Shown here one piece after another: positions 6,682 to 13,274 of a DNA stretch of 13,309 nt. Origin of the DNA: Candidatus Heimdallarchaeota archaeon (GTDB lineage Archaea > Asgardarchaeota > Heimdallarchaeia > Heimdallarchaeales > Heimdallarchaeaceae); NCBI GenBank assembly GCA_016839875.1, contig JAEOTK010000344.1:1-13309 (forward strand). The letters run 5' to 3'. The notes below the pieces were generated by a model. The model did no database searches, was not told the origin of the DNA, and saw only the letters and a list, made by a program, of their open reading frames with translations. The translations under genes and the position numbers were made by a program. Position 1 is the stretch's first letter; each line of letters opens with the position of its first letter.

Positions 6682-7449
6682 ATGAATGAACTCACTGTTT
6701 GTTTAACTTTCGATCTTGATGCAGAAAGTGCTCAGGTAAGACAGAAAGAAAATCCTGTTAAAGTATCCAAAGGACAATTTGCAATACAGCGTGGTATGCC
6801 TAGAATATTGTCATTATTAAGAGCTTATGAAATACCTGCAACATTCTTTATTTGTGGATGGGTTGCAGAAACATATCCAGAGACTATAGGTAACATTCTA
6901 GTTAGAGAACATGAAATCGCAGCTCATGGATACATGCATGAATATTTAGATAAACTATCTTACGAAGTTGAAAAGACAATTCATGAAAAGACAAATACGA
7001 TTTTAGAAGAAATTGCAGGTAAAGTTAAAGGATTTCGAGCCCCATATTGGATTCTCTCTAATGATACTCTGAGAATCATCTCAGACATGGGATATATCTA
7101 TGATTCTTCTTTAATGAATGAAGATAGACCACATTCATATACAATACCAGAGTCTAATCGAAGAATCGTTGAATTTCCAATAGAGTGGTTTTTGGACGAT
7201 TGGATTCTTTTTGAAGAAAAACAACAACCTCCTTCAGCTGTATTTGAGATTTGGCAGAAACAGTTCGATGCTTTATTAGAACTTGAAGAGTTAGAGGAGG
7301 ACAGGTGTATCTTTACTCTAACATGTCATCCCTCATGTATAGGACATGCTTATAGATTAGTTGTATTAGAACGATTAATTAGTTACATGGTCTCAAGAAG
7401 AGCAAACTTTGTCAGAATGGATAAAATAGCTACAGATTTCTTCTTTTGA
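6682..7449 (+). CDS. Cytoplasmic polysaccharide-deacetylase (NodB-homology) family protein
   Basis: A 255-residue NodB-fold hydrolase. The catalytic set is intact: TFDLDAES (D11 probable base, D13 metal ligand), HGYMHE (H82 and H86 metal ligands), GFRAPYW (R119) and TLTCHPS (H216). The later stretch IVEFPIEWFLDDWILF resembles the Helicobacter PgdA/cyclic-imidase branch rather than the secreted chitin or peptidoglycan deacetylases. There is no signal peptide, so it acts inside the cell, perhaps on an N-acetyl sugar or a cyclic imide or ureide. Archaea of this kind lack murein, so peptidoglycan is an unlikely substrate. It follows the GNAT gene by 44 bases. No clean TATA box stands at the leaderless distance (CTATATTATT at 6663-6672 is too close), so it may be read through from the GNAT promoter. 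Confidence 0.83.
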   Translation: MNELTVCLTFDLDAESAQVRQKENPVKVSKGQFAIQRGMPRILSLLRAYEIPATFFICGWVAETYPETIGNILVREHEIAAHGYMHEYLDKLSYEVEKTIHEKTNTILEEIAGKVKGFRAPYWILSNDTLRIISDMGYIYDSSLMNEDRPHSYTIPESNRRIVEFPIEWFLDDWILFEEKQQPPSAVFEIWQKQFDALLELEELEEDRCIFTLTCHPSCIGHAYRLVVLERLISYMVSRRANFVRMDKIATDFFF

Positions 7450-7471
7450 TCTTGTTGAAAGAACTTATATC

Positions 7472-8470
7472 TCATTCAATAATTCTCATATCAGCTCGAG
7501 CAAAGTATGTATATCCTCTAGTACCTGATTTATTGAATAATTTTTGGACAAAATTGGTCAAGGCTTTGAGCCCAATTTCATTGTGAAGCTTTTCCTTGAA
7601 AGACATTCTCAAACTCCATCCTTGTTTTCTTATTCCTTTCATCGGGGTCAAGATATCCTCTAAGCTCTTATCCGGGATGATATCTAATTGAACACCAAAT
7701 TCAGCCATATGCAAGAATCTTTTCTGAACAATCTCATTATAACTGAAGTAACGTGTTTTTTTCATCTCAGAGAAATAAGCTTCTGACTTTAGAAGAAGAT
7801 ATTTATTTCCATTTTCTGAGATATAATCACCATAAAGCCCAAATGCCCACAGAAGTCTTAAGTAATATTTTCTAGTTTCCTTTAGTGATTCCAATCTAGC
7901 ATAAGAGAGATTTTCCAGTGGCTCTATAGATGAAATCAATTTGTGAAGTGATTGGTAAGCTTTCTTTTCTTCACCCTTTAGTTCCAGCTTACTTGGAAAT
8001 TCAACAATTCGAAGGTTAGCATTCATAGGAGTCACATCCGCAATGTCTGAAGGTTTTAATTTGGATCTAACTTCTTGAAGAATTGCAGTAGATGTCCATG
8101 GACCTACATATAGATTGTATTCCTCTTGAGGAATAGGACCTCCTAGTCTTTTCTCTATTTTCTCAACATCTAACTTTGGTGAATCTTCACACGGAAATTC
8201 AGAACAATATGCACAATTCTTTATGTTGTTATTATATGCACACATCCGATTCTTACACTTGGGAATATAGAGAAAACCTTTGCTGGACTGGCACCCTGAG
8301 CAAGCTTTTAGTTTTTCGGGGGTAGGATTCCAATTGATGTATTTACCGCATCCTTCTGCAGTTTGAATTCTATCTTCCATTGTCAAGAGATTATTCTTGT
8401 GTAAGGGACAACTTCCACAATCATTTCCGCATTTTCCCAAAAACGATGTTGGCTTGAAATCATATTTCAT
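7472..8470 (-). CDS. DUF3795 Cys-rich protein with an unrecognised C-terminal domain
   Basis: A 332-residue protein. Residues 10-100 match DUF3795: CGNDCGSCPLH (C14, C18, C21), then C41, CSGC (C57, C60), C72, C77, and NCAYCSEFPC (C86, C89, C94). Eleven cysteines in the first 94 residues and none after suggest a zinc or iron-sulfur cluster-binding module; this has not been shown for the family as far as I know. Residues about 120-332 are a separate, mostly helical part (KAYQSLHKLISSIEPLENLS, RKYYLRLLWAFGLYGDYIS, MAEFGVQLDIIP) that I do not recognise; many DUF3795 proteins are shorter and lack it. No membrane segment. It converges on the deacetylase gene 22 bases away, and lies 80 bases downstream of the decarboxylase-like gene with its own TATA box. 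Confidence 0.8.
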   Translation of the reverse strand: MKYDFKPTSFLGKCGNDCGSCPLHKNNLLTMEDRIQTAEGCGKYINWNPTPEKLKACSGCQSSKGFLYIPKCKNRMCAYNNNIKNCAYCSEFPCEDSPKLDVEKIEKRLGGPIPQEEYNLYVGPWTSTAILQEVRSKLKPSDIADVTPMNANLRIVEFPSKLELKGEEKKAYQSLHKLISSIEPLENLSYARLESLKETRKYYLRLLWAFGLYGDYISENGNKYLLLKSEAYFSEMKKTRYFSYNEIVQKRFLHMAEFGVQLDIIPDKSLEDILTPMKGIRKQGWSLRMSFKEKLHNEIGLKALTNFVQKLFNKSGTRGYTYFARADMRIIE

Positions 8471-8499
8471 TTCTTAATCACAACAATTTAGTTTAATTG

Positions 8500-8510
8500 A
8501 ATATATTTTT
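8500..8510 (-). promoter_or_regulatory. TATA box for the DUF3795 gene
   Basis: Minus-strand AAAAATATATT, centre about 34 bases before the ATG at 8470, giving a leader of roughly eight bases. Confidence 0.5.
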
Positions 8511-8550
8511 TTGGTATAAAAAGAAATTCGGAAAAGGGATTCTAGCTTAA

Positions 8551-9285
8551 TCACAAGTCATATTCTTCTTCTGCTAGAGGTAAAGCTGTTTGTCTTTTAG
8601 GTTCATAGCTGTGACCTACTGATTCATTCTTATAAAGGAGTTCATCAATTTCTTGTGCAATTGGATGGTCACCTAATGTAAGAAGTGCTTTACCTTTCTC
8701 TCTACTACTACCGTTAAAACTCTGAGTAGTCACTCTTGTTCTCAGCAATTTGTTGTTTTTCACAGTGAATGAGTGAGTTTCGCTTAATTGTGATTCAACC
8801 TCTAGTTTTGGGACTTCTAGTGATAAAATGTGTTTGTTATCATGATTTAGAACACATTTAGTAGTATGTTCTCCTTTTTCAAAATTGATGTCTGCAACAA
8901 ATTTGGGATATCCATAAAGTTCATTGCCCAACTCTCTTGCACGTTCGGTTGTTACAGGTAGATGTATAAATTTAGTTCCTTCATATTTTCGATCTCCAGC
9001 TTTGAAAACTAAAGGAAAACCTATTCCTACTTCATTATATGGTCCTAAAGCTGAAATGTGTTTGTACTCAAAAGCGATTATGAATATCAAAGAAATACCA
9101 GGAAAAGGTTTTATCAATTTCATTTTCTTTGATGGAAGATATTTTTTTAATTTCTTTGCAGAAGCAGGAAAAACTGCAGAGATTGTAAAAACATCAAAGT
9201 ATTTTGCTGGTACTTCATCTTTTTCACCTTTGAATTCTATTTCTTTGTACTCAAATTGGTTGAAAAAATCCTTATCTAATTCCAT
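8551..9285 (-). CDS. Acetoacetate decarboxylase-like protein
   Basis: A 244-residue member of the acetoacetate-decarboxylase superfamily. PYNEVGIGFPLVF (83-95) corresponds to the active-site glutamate segment (E85), and RELGNELYGYPKFV (117-130) to the lysine segment, with K128 at the Schiff-base position. In the Clostridium enzyme that lysine is followed by a second lysine; here it is F129. Family members decarboxylate acetoacetate or carry out aldol/dehydration chemistry on other oxo-acids, so the reaction is open. The longest open frame would start at a TTG at 9303, but a TATA box at 9309-9320 puts the transcript start near 9288, so I start at the ATG at 9285. No signal peptide. The C-terminal tail (KRQTALPLAEEEYDL) is acidic and probably flexible. 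Confidence 0.8.
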   Translation of the reverse strand: MELDKDFFNQFEYKEIEFKGEKDEVPAKYFDVFTISAVFPASAKKLKKYLPSKKMKLIKPFPGISLIFIIAFEYKHISALGPYNEVGIGFPLVFKAGDRKYEGTKFIHLPVTTERARELGNELYGYPKFVADINFEKGEHTTKCVLNHDNKHILSLEVPKLEVESQLSETHSFTVKNNKLLRTRVTTQSFNGSSREKGKALLTLGDHPIAQEIDELLYKNESVGHSYEPKRQTALPLAEEEYDL

Positions 9286-9308
9286 AAAACAAACTATAAT
9301 CAAAATAT

Positions 9309-9320
9309 CTTAAAAATATA
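9309..9320 (-). promoter_or_regulatory. TATA box for the decarboxylase-like gene; decides the start
   Basis: Minus-strand TATATTTTTAAG has its centre about 29 bases before the ATG at 9285 but only 11 before the upstream TTG at 9303. It therefore supports the ATG as the start. Confidence 0.55.
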
Positions 9321-9480
9321 TGGTAATCCTATGGTTTATCCACAATGTCTTTGATTTTTACTTCCTTGAAATTATTCCTACTGTTCGAATTATTGCCAAT
9401 CCTATGTTTAAAATATATCTAGCTTCCCATGGAGTTAATTAAAAAATTATGGGGAAAATCAAGAAAATTTTTAAGTGAAG

Positions 9481-9489
9481 TTATATATT
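9481..9489 (+). promoter_or_regulatory. TATA box for the four-helix membrane protein gene
   Basis: TTATATATT, centre 27 bases before the ATG at 9512, with purine-rich AAGTGAAG just before it. Strong leaderless promoter. Confidence 0.65.
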
Positions 9490-9511
9490 TTCAAAAAGAA
9501 GTGAATGTAAA

Positions 9512-9952
9512 ATGGCTACAGTTCAAGATGAAAAAACTTCAAAATTTTCCAATATAATAGTATATTCCTCCTCTATATTAGCAGCAATTTTAGGAATATT
9601 ATACATCTTAATTCTACTAGCAGCTTTTGATGTATTAGAACTACCATTGATTGTTGATGATTTTTCAGCTTTCCTTGGATTAGCTATTTTTGGTTTTGCT
9701 ATGTGTATGATGATTTTCCCAATACGAGCTTCTTTACATGAAAGATTCAAATGGTCAAGTTTTCTAGCTATCATCTCTATATTACTAGGGAGCTTAGCTT
9801 CTGCTGAAATCATAATTGTAATTCTAGTAGAATTCGGTAAAATGGCAAGTATCCCCGCTATTACAGGTTTTACAAATTCTGTTATTATTCTATCTGCAAT
9901 AGTCTTTGCAAAATGGATAATAGCAACCGTGCACTTATTTGTAGATTTCTAG
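9512..9952 (+). CDS. Four-helix integral membrane protein, function unknown
   Basis: A 146-residue protein that is nearly all membrane-embedded. Predicted helices are at about 15-38, 52-70, 82-107 and 118-141. The N-terminus (MATVQDEKTSKF) is short and polar, and the loop IRASLHERFKW between helices 2 and 3 is basic, so by the positive-inside rule that loop and both ends are cytoplasmic. No catalytic motif is visible; acidic residues lie at the ends of helices 1 and 3 (D40, E43, E107). I do not recognise the family. The start agrees exactly with a leaderless promoter. It converges, with a 21-base gap, on the double-anchored protein gene. Confidence 0.75.
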   Translation: MATVQDEKTSKFSNIIVYSSSILAAILGILYILILLAAFDVLELPLIVDDFSAFLGLAIFGFAMCMMIFPIRASLHERFKWSSFLAIISILLGSLASAEIIIVILVEFGKMASIPAITGFTNSVIILSAIVFAKWIIATVHLFVDF

Positions 9953-9973
9953 AAAAAGAAAATAAGGAAAAAG
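9953..9973 (-). terminator. T-rich terminator for the 9974-11296 gene
   Basis: On the minus strand the whole 21-base gap after the TAG reads as CTTTTTCCTTATTTTC followed by five T, a chain of T-tracts of the kind archaeal RNA polymerase uses to stop. No hairpin is seen. Confidence 0.5.
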
Positions 9974-11296
9974 CTATGCAAACCAATTTGAAATAGCTGG
10001 TATTAGCTTATCCTGTAATGTGCCTATCAGTCCTAAAATGGTACCAATAGCTGAATAAATAAATAAAGTATATTGATGCCATTTTGAGAGATTCAAGCCA
10101 AACATTGCTTCTAGTTTTCTTTTGTAAATTTTAACTGGAATGTTAACTGTCTTAATAATCTCGTAGTTCTGTTCAAATTCTACTCTCATTACATTTACTA
10201 CATCTGTAGTCCAGCGAATAGGTGTTAAAAAGAATTCAACAACAATCTCAGTTTGATCTGGGTTAAAATGAACAGTACGTTGAGCAGGAGCAATTGCAGT
10301 TACGTTTCCTATAGAAATAGGTCTAACGATTAAGCTTCCTTCTTCTAATCCTTTTATTCTTGTTGTAGCTTCAACAACTGTTTCTCCTAACTTTGTCACA
10401 TTGAGCGAAAAATATTTTGCTTCTTTCTTGTCTAGTTCTAAATCAGATATGGTTACATCTTCATCAAATTCCTCTGCTTTAATTAGAGTAATCTTCATTC
10501 TGAAGACTTCTTCTAAACACATATTTTTAGGTAGTTTTATTGATAAATCTCTACTGAATTTTGTCCCTTCAATATCTTCATCGACTATTGGTAATTCTGC
10601 TTCTTCTGTAATGGTAGGCAATTCTTCTGTAGGTATTTCCCAACCATCAAGACTCTCTGAGATTCTTTCTTCCTCTGATGAAATTTTTTCCAAAAGCTGT
10701 TCTAAGTTGTTTTGCTCAGCGATTATTTTAGCATTTGATAGAAATTCTTGAGCTTCTTTGACACGTAATTCTCTCATAGCTGTTTGGTATTGGAGATATA
10801 ATGATTCTGCTTCAACTGCAACATTAATAGATTCTGAAACTATTTCTTCAGCTTCTTCACCTAAAATACCACTTTTCATCTCTTCATCAAATTCCTCATC
10901 TTTTACCTTTGGCACAGGTTGTCCAGGACCGGCAAGAGCATCTTCTGTAATTGAAAATTCATCACTTCTAGCTCTTTCTTTCTCTAAAGGTTCGATATCT
11001 CCTAAGAATGTAGGTTTTTCTTCCTTTTTTGCACGTCTACTTAAACCTGCACTTTTAGCTTTTTTCTTATCATAAGATTCAGATGCAGCTACTGGAGAAG
11101 GAGCAGGTGGAGGTCTTGCTAACATTTTTCTAGAATCTCGAGAAACTGGACGATCAACAATTTTTTGTCTTTTACCAGGTCTGAAAATTCTTTCCCCAAA
11201 ATCAATTTTTCTTGCTGAAAATGCAATAATCAAAGTAAAGAGTGCTGTAGCAAGAATAATAACTCCTATTACTAGTAAAGTAGTTTCTAAAGCCAT
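9974..11296 (-). CDS. Membrane protein anchored at both ends, with helical and beta-sandwich-like domains
   Basis: A 440-residue protein without a family I can name. It has a membrane helix at 6-28, then a basic, Pro-rich linker (40-95, including RPPPAPSPVA), an acidic stretch (100-150) and a helical region at about 150-215 (VAVEAESLYLQYQTAM, EAQEFLSNAKIIAEQ). This is followed by an acidic Glu/Pro linker (220-243), a domain at 245-392 with alternating strands (LSIKLPKNMCLEEVFRMKIT, VVEATTRIKGLEEGSLIVR, EIVVEFFLTPIRW, VEFEQNYEIIKTVNIPVKI), and a second membrane helix at 408-426. ARKIDFGER after the first helix is basic, so the large middle part is probably cytoplasmic. The alternating-strand domain recalls an Ig-like or beta-sandwich adaptor module; this is inference from pattern only. 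The start matches a leaderless promoter. A scaffolding or sensing role at the inner membrane face is possible but unproven. Confidence 0.78.
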   Translation of the reverse strand: MALETTLLVIGVIILATALFTLIIAFSARKIDFGERIFRPGKRQKIVDRPVSRDSRKMLARPPPAPSPVAASESYDKKKAKSAGLSRRAKKEEKPTFLGDIEPLEKERARSDEFSITEDALAGPGQPVPKVKDEEFDEEMKSGILGEEAEEIVSESINVAVEAESLYLQYQTAMRELRVKEAQEFLSNAKIIAEQNNLEQLLEKISSEEERISESLDGWEIPTEELPTITEEAELPIVDEDIEGTKFSRDLSIKLPKNMCLEEVFRMKITLIKAEEFDEDVTISDLELDKKEAKYFSLNVTKLGETVVEATTRIKGLEEGSLIVRPISIGNVTAIAPAQRTVHFNPDQTEIVVEFFLTPIRWTTDVVNVMRVEFEQNYEIIKTVNIPVKIYKRKLEAMFGLNLSKWHQYTLFIYSAIGTILGLIGTLQDKLIPAISNWFA

Positions 11297-11314
11297 ATGT
11301 TAGTAAGGATGAGA

Positions 11315-11325
11315 TTTTAAATAAA
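11315..11325 (-). promoter_or_regulatory. TATA box for the 9974-11296 gene
   Basis: Minus-strand TTTATTTAAAA, centre about 24 bases before the ATG at 11296, predicting a leaderless transcript. Confidence 0.55.
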
Positions 11326-11376
11326 CATTATGGAAAGAAGTTTCAATCATAATATTGATATCAACTATTTCTTTTC

Positions 11377-11402
11377 AAAAATAAAAAAAGAAGAAAGAAT
11401 TA
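11377..11402 (-). terminator. T-rich terminator for the metallo-beta-lactamase-fold gene
   Basis: Directly after the TAA the minus strand reads T-rich tracts, with a run of seven T and then five T, and no hairpin. This would separate the gene from the downstream one, which has its own promoter. Confidence 0.5.
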
Positions 11403-12164
11403 TTAGAACTGATAAGTTGCAAAATTGTCTAAGTTGATTACTATGAAATCAGTTAAATAAGATTCATAAACTGCCAAGAAGCTATCTCTCGCAGTTTCTG
11501 TTGCATGGATGGGGATAAAATAGGTAGGGTCTATAGTTTCTAGAACATCTACAACTTCCATATTGCACATAGTCTGACATCCAGGTCCTAGAGGTAATAG
11601 TGCTAAATCTATTGTTCCTGTTAGTTGAGAATACTCTGGCAGTTCTCCGGCATCCCCTGCGTGGAAAATAGTAAATCCATCTATATCAATTATATAACTT
11701 GTATAGTTGCATTCGGGAGGGTGACTGGGTTCATAAGGTTCTGGTGCGAATGTGTACATGTAAAAACAAGTAACTTCTATTGAACCAATCATAAATGTAT
11801 CTCCAGGATTAACACCCATGCCATCATGATCATTAATAGCTTGAGCCATTGTTTCAGGGAACACATTCAAAGTATCATCTTTCTGAAGCATTTCAACCAT
11901 TGAATATAGGTAATGGTCTCCATGAGGATGTGTAATCAGAATTGCATCTGCTTTTAAATCGCTGTAATTTGCATAAGGTAGATTTATTGGATCAATATAA
12001 ATCCGTAATCCTTTAGCTTCAATCATAACACCCGCATTATCTAGTAATGTAAACTCGATAGTATCGTTATTTAAGAGAACAACTGTTGTAGGAACAACAA
12101 TTGCTGCACCCGCTATTATAGAGCCAATTATTATTATTAATTTAAGTTTTAGAGTCAAGCTCAT
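11403..12164 (-). CDS. Membrane-anchored UlaG-like metallo-beta-lactamase-fold hydrolase
   Basis: A 253-residue enzyme. Residues 8-31 are a hydrophobic signal anchor after a basic start (MSLTLKLK), so the catalytic part should face the outside. The metallo-hydrolase signature is ITHPHGDHYLY (H79, H81, D83, H84), with H148 (SHPPECNY), D171 (FHAGDAGELPE) and H220 (YFIPIHATET) completing a two-metal site. TLLDNAGVMIEAKGLRIYIDP at the front and the HAGD and PIHA blocks are typical of the UlaG-like lactonase group. The substrate is unknown. Four cysteines (C133, C152, C196, C200) all lie in the predicted external part and could form disulfides. The ATG matches a leaderless promoter, and the gene is divergent from the DUF998-like gene. 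Its T-tract terminator isolates it from the downstream gene. Confidence 0.85.
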   Translation of the reverse strand: MSLTLKLKLIIIIGSIIAGAAIVVPTTVVLLNNDTIEFTLLDNAGVMIEAKGLRIYIDPINLPYANYSDLKADAILITHPHGDHYLYSMVEMLQKDDTLNVFPETMAQAINDHDGMGVNPGDTFMIGSIEVTCFYMYTFAPEPYEPSHPPECNYTSYIIDIDGFTIFHAGDAGELPEYSQLTGTIDLALLPLGPGCQTMCNMEVVDVLETIDPTYFIPIHATETARDSFLAVYESYLTDFIVINLDNFATYQF

Positions 12165-12186
12165 ATTGTGAGAGGAAGTAGAGGCA

Positions 12187-12194
12187 CTTATAAG
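12187..12194 (-). promoter_or_regulatory. TATA box for the metallo-beta-lactamase-fold gene
   Basis: CTTATAAG, centre 26-27 bases before the ATG at 12164. The octamer is its own reverse complement, so it could in principle recruit TBP in either direction; the plus-strand gene has a separate box. Confidence 0.6.
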
Positions 12195-12251
12195 AATTCT
12201 TTAAATTTGCGGACTTAAATCAAATAAAATTGAATAAACATGCTGAACAGA

Positions 12252-12260
12252 TTTATTAAG
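12252..12260 (+). promoter_or_regulatory. TATA-like box for the DUF998-like gene
   Basis: TTTATTAAG, centre 30 bases before the ATG at 12286, giving a leader of about four bases. Confidence 0.5.
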
Positions 12261-12285
12261 AAGCTCCAGACTAGAAGCAGATTAG

Positions 12286-13002
12286 ATGAGGATTAAGCTA
12301 TGCGAGAATAAACAAACACTTCAAATCGCTTTCCTAGGTTTAGCTTTTTTCTCGATATTAACGATGATATTTTTTGGTCTTGGAATAAGATATTATCCAG
12401 GAGGTCATATATACGATCCATATACTACTGACTTCAATTTCTTACTCAATCCTTTGAGTGATCTGGGGAGAGTTCAAGCTTACAATGGTGGAATGAATGT
12501 CATTTCAAGAATCTTGTATAGTATTGCTTTAACATTATTAGCAATTAATTCGCTCATTTACTATTCTATTATATGGAGATTTTTCCAAGAATCAAAACTC
12601 ACAAAAATACTTAGTAGAATAGGATCTGGATTCGGGATTCTTCACTCTTTAGCATATATTGTATTGGCATATTCACCAGGAGACACAAGATTTCAAACAC
12701 ACATTAAATCAATTTACATAGGTTCAGCTTTTCTCATAGCAGCTGTTCTGTTGTATACAATAGTTTTTTTTGTCTCAAATGAGTTTCCAAAAATCAACAC
12801 ATATTCTTTTCTAGCTATGATGATAGTTGCTGTAGCACATGGAACAGCTGTAACAATAGGATCTTTTTCGGGAGAACCATTATTCTCTTTTACTCGTAGA
12901 GGGGGAAATACTCTATTCATCTTTATTGTAACTTTCGTCTATTTCCTGCAAGGAATAGGAGCATATTATTATCTAAACAAAAATGAAATGCGAAAAATGT
13001 AA
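12286..13002 (+). CDS. DUF998-like integral membrane protein
   Basis: A 238-residue protein with about six membrane helices (roughly 13-33, 75-97, 109-128, 141-163, 173-193, 208-229). The conserved extramembrane blocks fit DUF998: NPLSDLGRVQ (55-64) in the first long loop, and YSPGDTRFQTHIKSIYIGSAF (129-149) between helices 3 and 4, with a His in the expected place. The biochemical role of DUF998 is not established. The short basic tail NKNEMRKM is probably cytoplasmic. The ATG is preceded by a TATA-like box. The gene is divergent from the metallo-beta-lactamase-fold gene across 121 bases, so shared control is possible but I see no clear operator there. Confidence 0.72.
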   Translation: MRIKLCENKQTLQIAFLGLAFFSILTMIFFGLGIRYYPGGHIYDPYTTDFNFLLNPLSDLGRVQAYNGGMNVISRILYSIALTLLAINSLIYYSIIWRFFQESKLTKILSRIGSGFGILHSLAYIVLAYSPGDTRFQTHIKSIYIGSAFLIAAVLLYTIVFFVSNEFPKINTYSFLAMMIVAVAHGTAVTIGSFSGEPLFSFTRRGGNTLFIFIVTFVYFLQGIGAYYYLNKNEMRKM

Positions 13003-13150
13003 AGAAAAACTATTATGCTTCTCTACTTGAATATCAGCTCTGAAATTAAATCCTCCCTATATTTCTTGACGCTCTCGTTTAAATTCAAATTGGAAACTTC
13101 ATGCATCTTAACAAATTAGTGATTGTTTGATAGAAAAACTACAAAATAAG

Positions 13151-13187
13151 ATTGAATACATCATTCAATTAATTTTCTAATTTTTTA
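13151..13187 (+). terminator. A/T-rich hairpin plus T-tracts, candidate terminator
   Basis: ATTGAAT (13151-13157) and ATTCAAT (13163-13169) form a perfect 7-bp inverted repeat with a 5-base loop, followed by TAATTTTCTAATTTTTTACC. It lies 150 bases after the DUF998-like gene, so it would end a long 3' untranslated region. The stem is weak (mostly A-T pairs). Confidence 0.35.
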
Positions 13188-13213
13188 CCTCTCTATTTTC
13201 GAAATAACAAAAT

Positions 13214-13224
13214 GTTATATATTA
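13214..13224 (+). promoter_or_regulatory. Distal TATA-like box before the terminal partial gene
   Basis: GTTATATATTA, centre about 56 bases before the ATG at 13275. It would give a transcript start near 13245 and a leader of about 30 bases. Confidence 0.35.
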
Positions 13225-13240
13225 GAACTACTTACAGAAA

Positions 13241-13249
13241 CTATATTTG
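13241..13249 (+). promoter_or_regulatory. Proximal TATA-like box before the terminal partial gene
   Basis: CTATATTTG, preceded by purine-rich CAGAAA, is centred 30 bases before the ATG at 13275, giving a leader of about four bases. Confidence 0.5.
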
Positions 13250-13274
13250 TCTTAACTGATCAGTAACATTCAAA

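Noticed and set aside
9286..9303. Upstream extension of the decarboxylase-like gene to the TTG at 9303
   Set aside because: The TATA box at 9309-9320 puts the transcript start near 9288, downstream of this TTG.
8924..9313. Plus-strand open frame of 129 codons
   Set aside because: It is antisense to the decarboxylase-like gene, whose conserved glutamate and lysine segments are clear.
9325..9406. Direct repeat AATCCTATG at 9325-9333 and 9398-9406
   Set aside because: A nine-base repeat in A/T-rich intergenic DNA with no relation to promoter elements is likely chance; the rest of 9286-9480 shows nothing else.
9429..9557. Plus-strand frame of 42 codons starting MELIKKLWGKSRKF
   Set aside because: It runs through the TATA box and the start of the 9512 gene in another frame. 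The only TATA-like element before it (9408-9418) would start transcription after its ATG.
9523..9813. Minus-strand open frame opposite the four-helix membrane protein
   Set aside because: The plus-strand gene has an exact leaderless promoter and continuous membrane helices; the minus frame has no support.
10401..11075. Two consecutive plus-strand open frames, Ser-rich
   Set aside because: They are mirror frames of the Glu- and Lys-rich codons of the double-anchored protein; the Ser-rich translation is an expected artefact.
12714..12920. Minus-strand open frame of 68 codons
   Set aside because: It is antisense to the DUF998-like gene with no promoter or motif.
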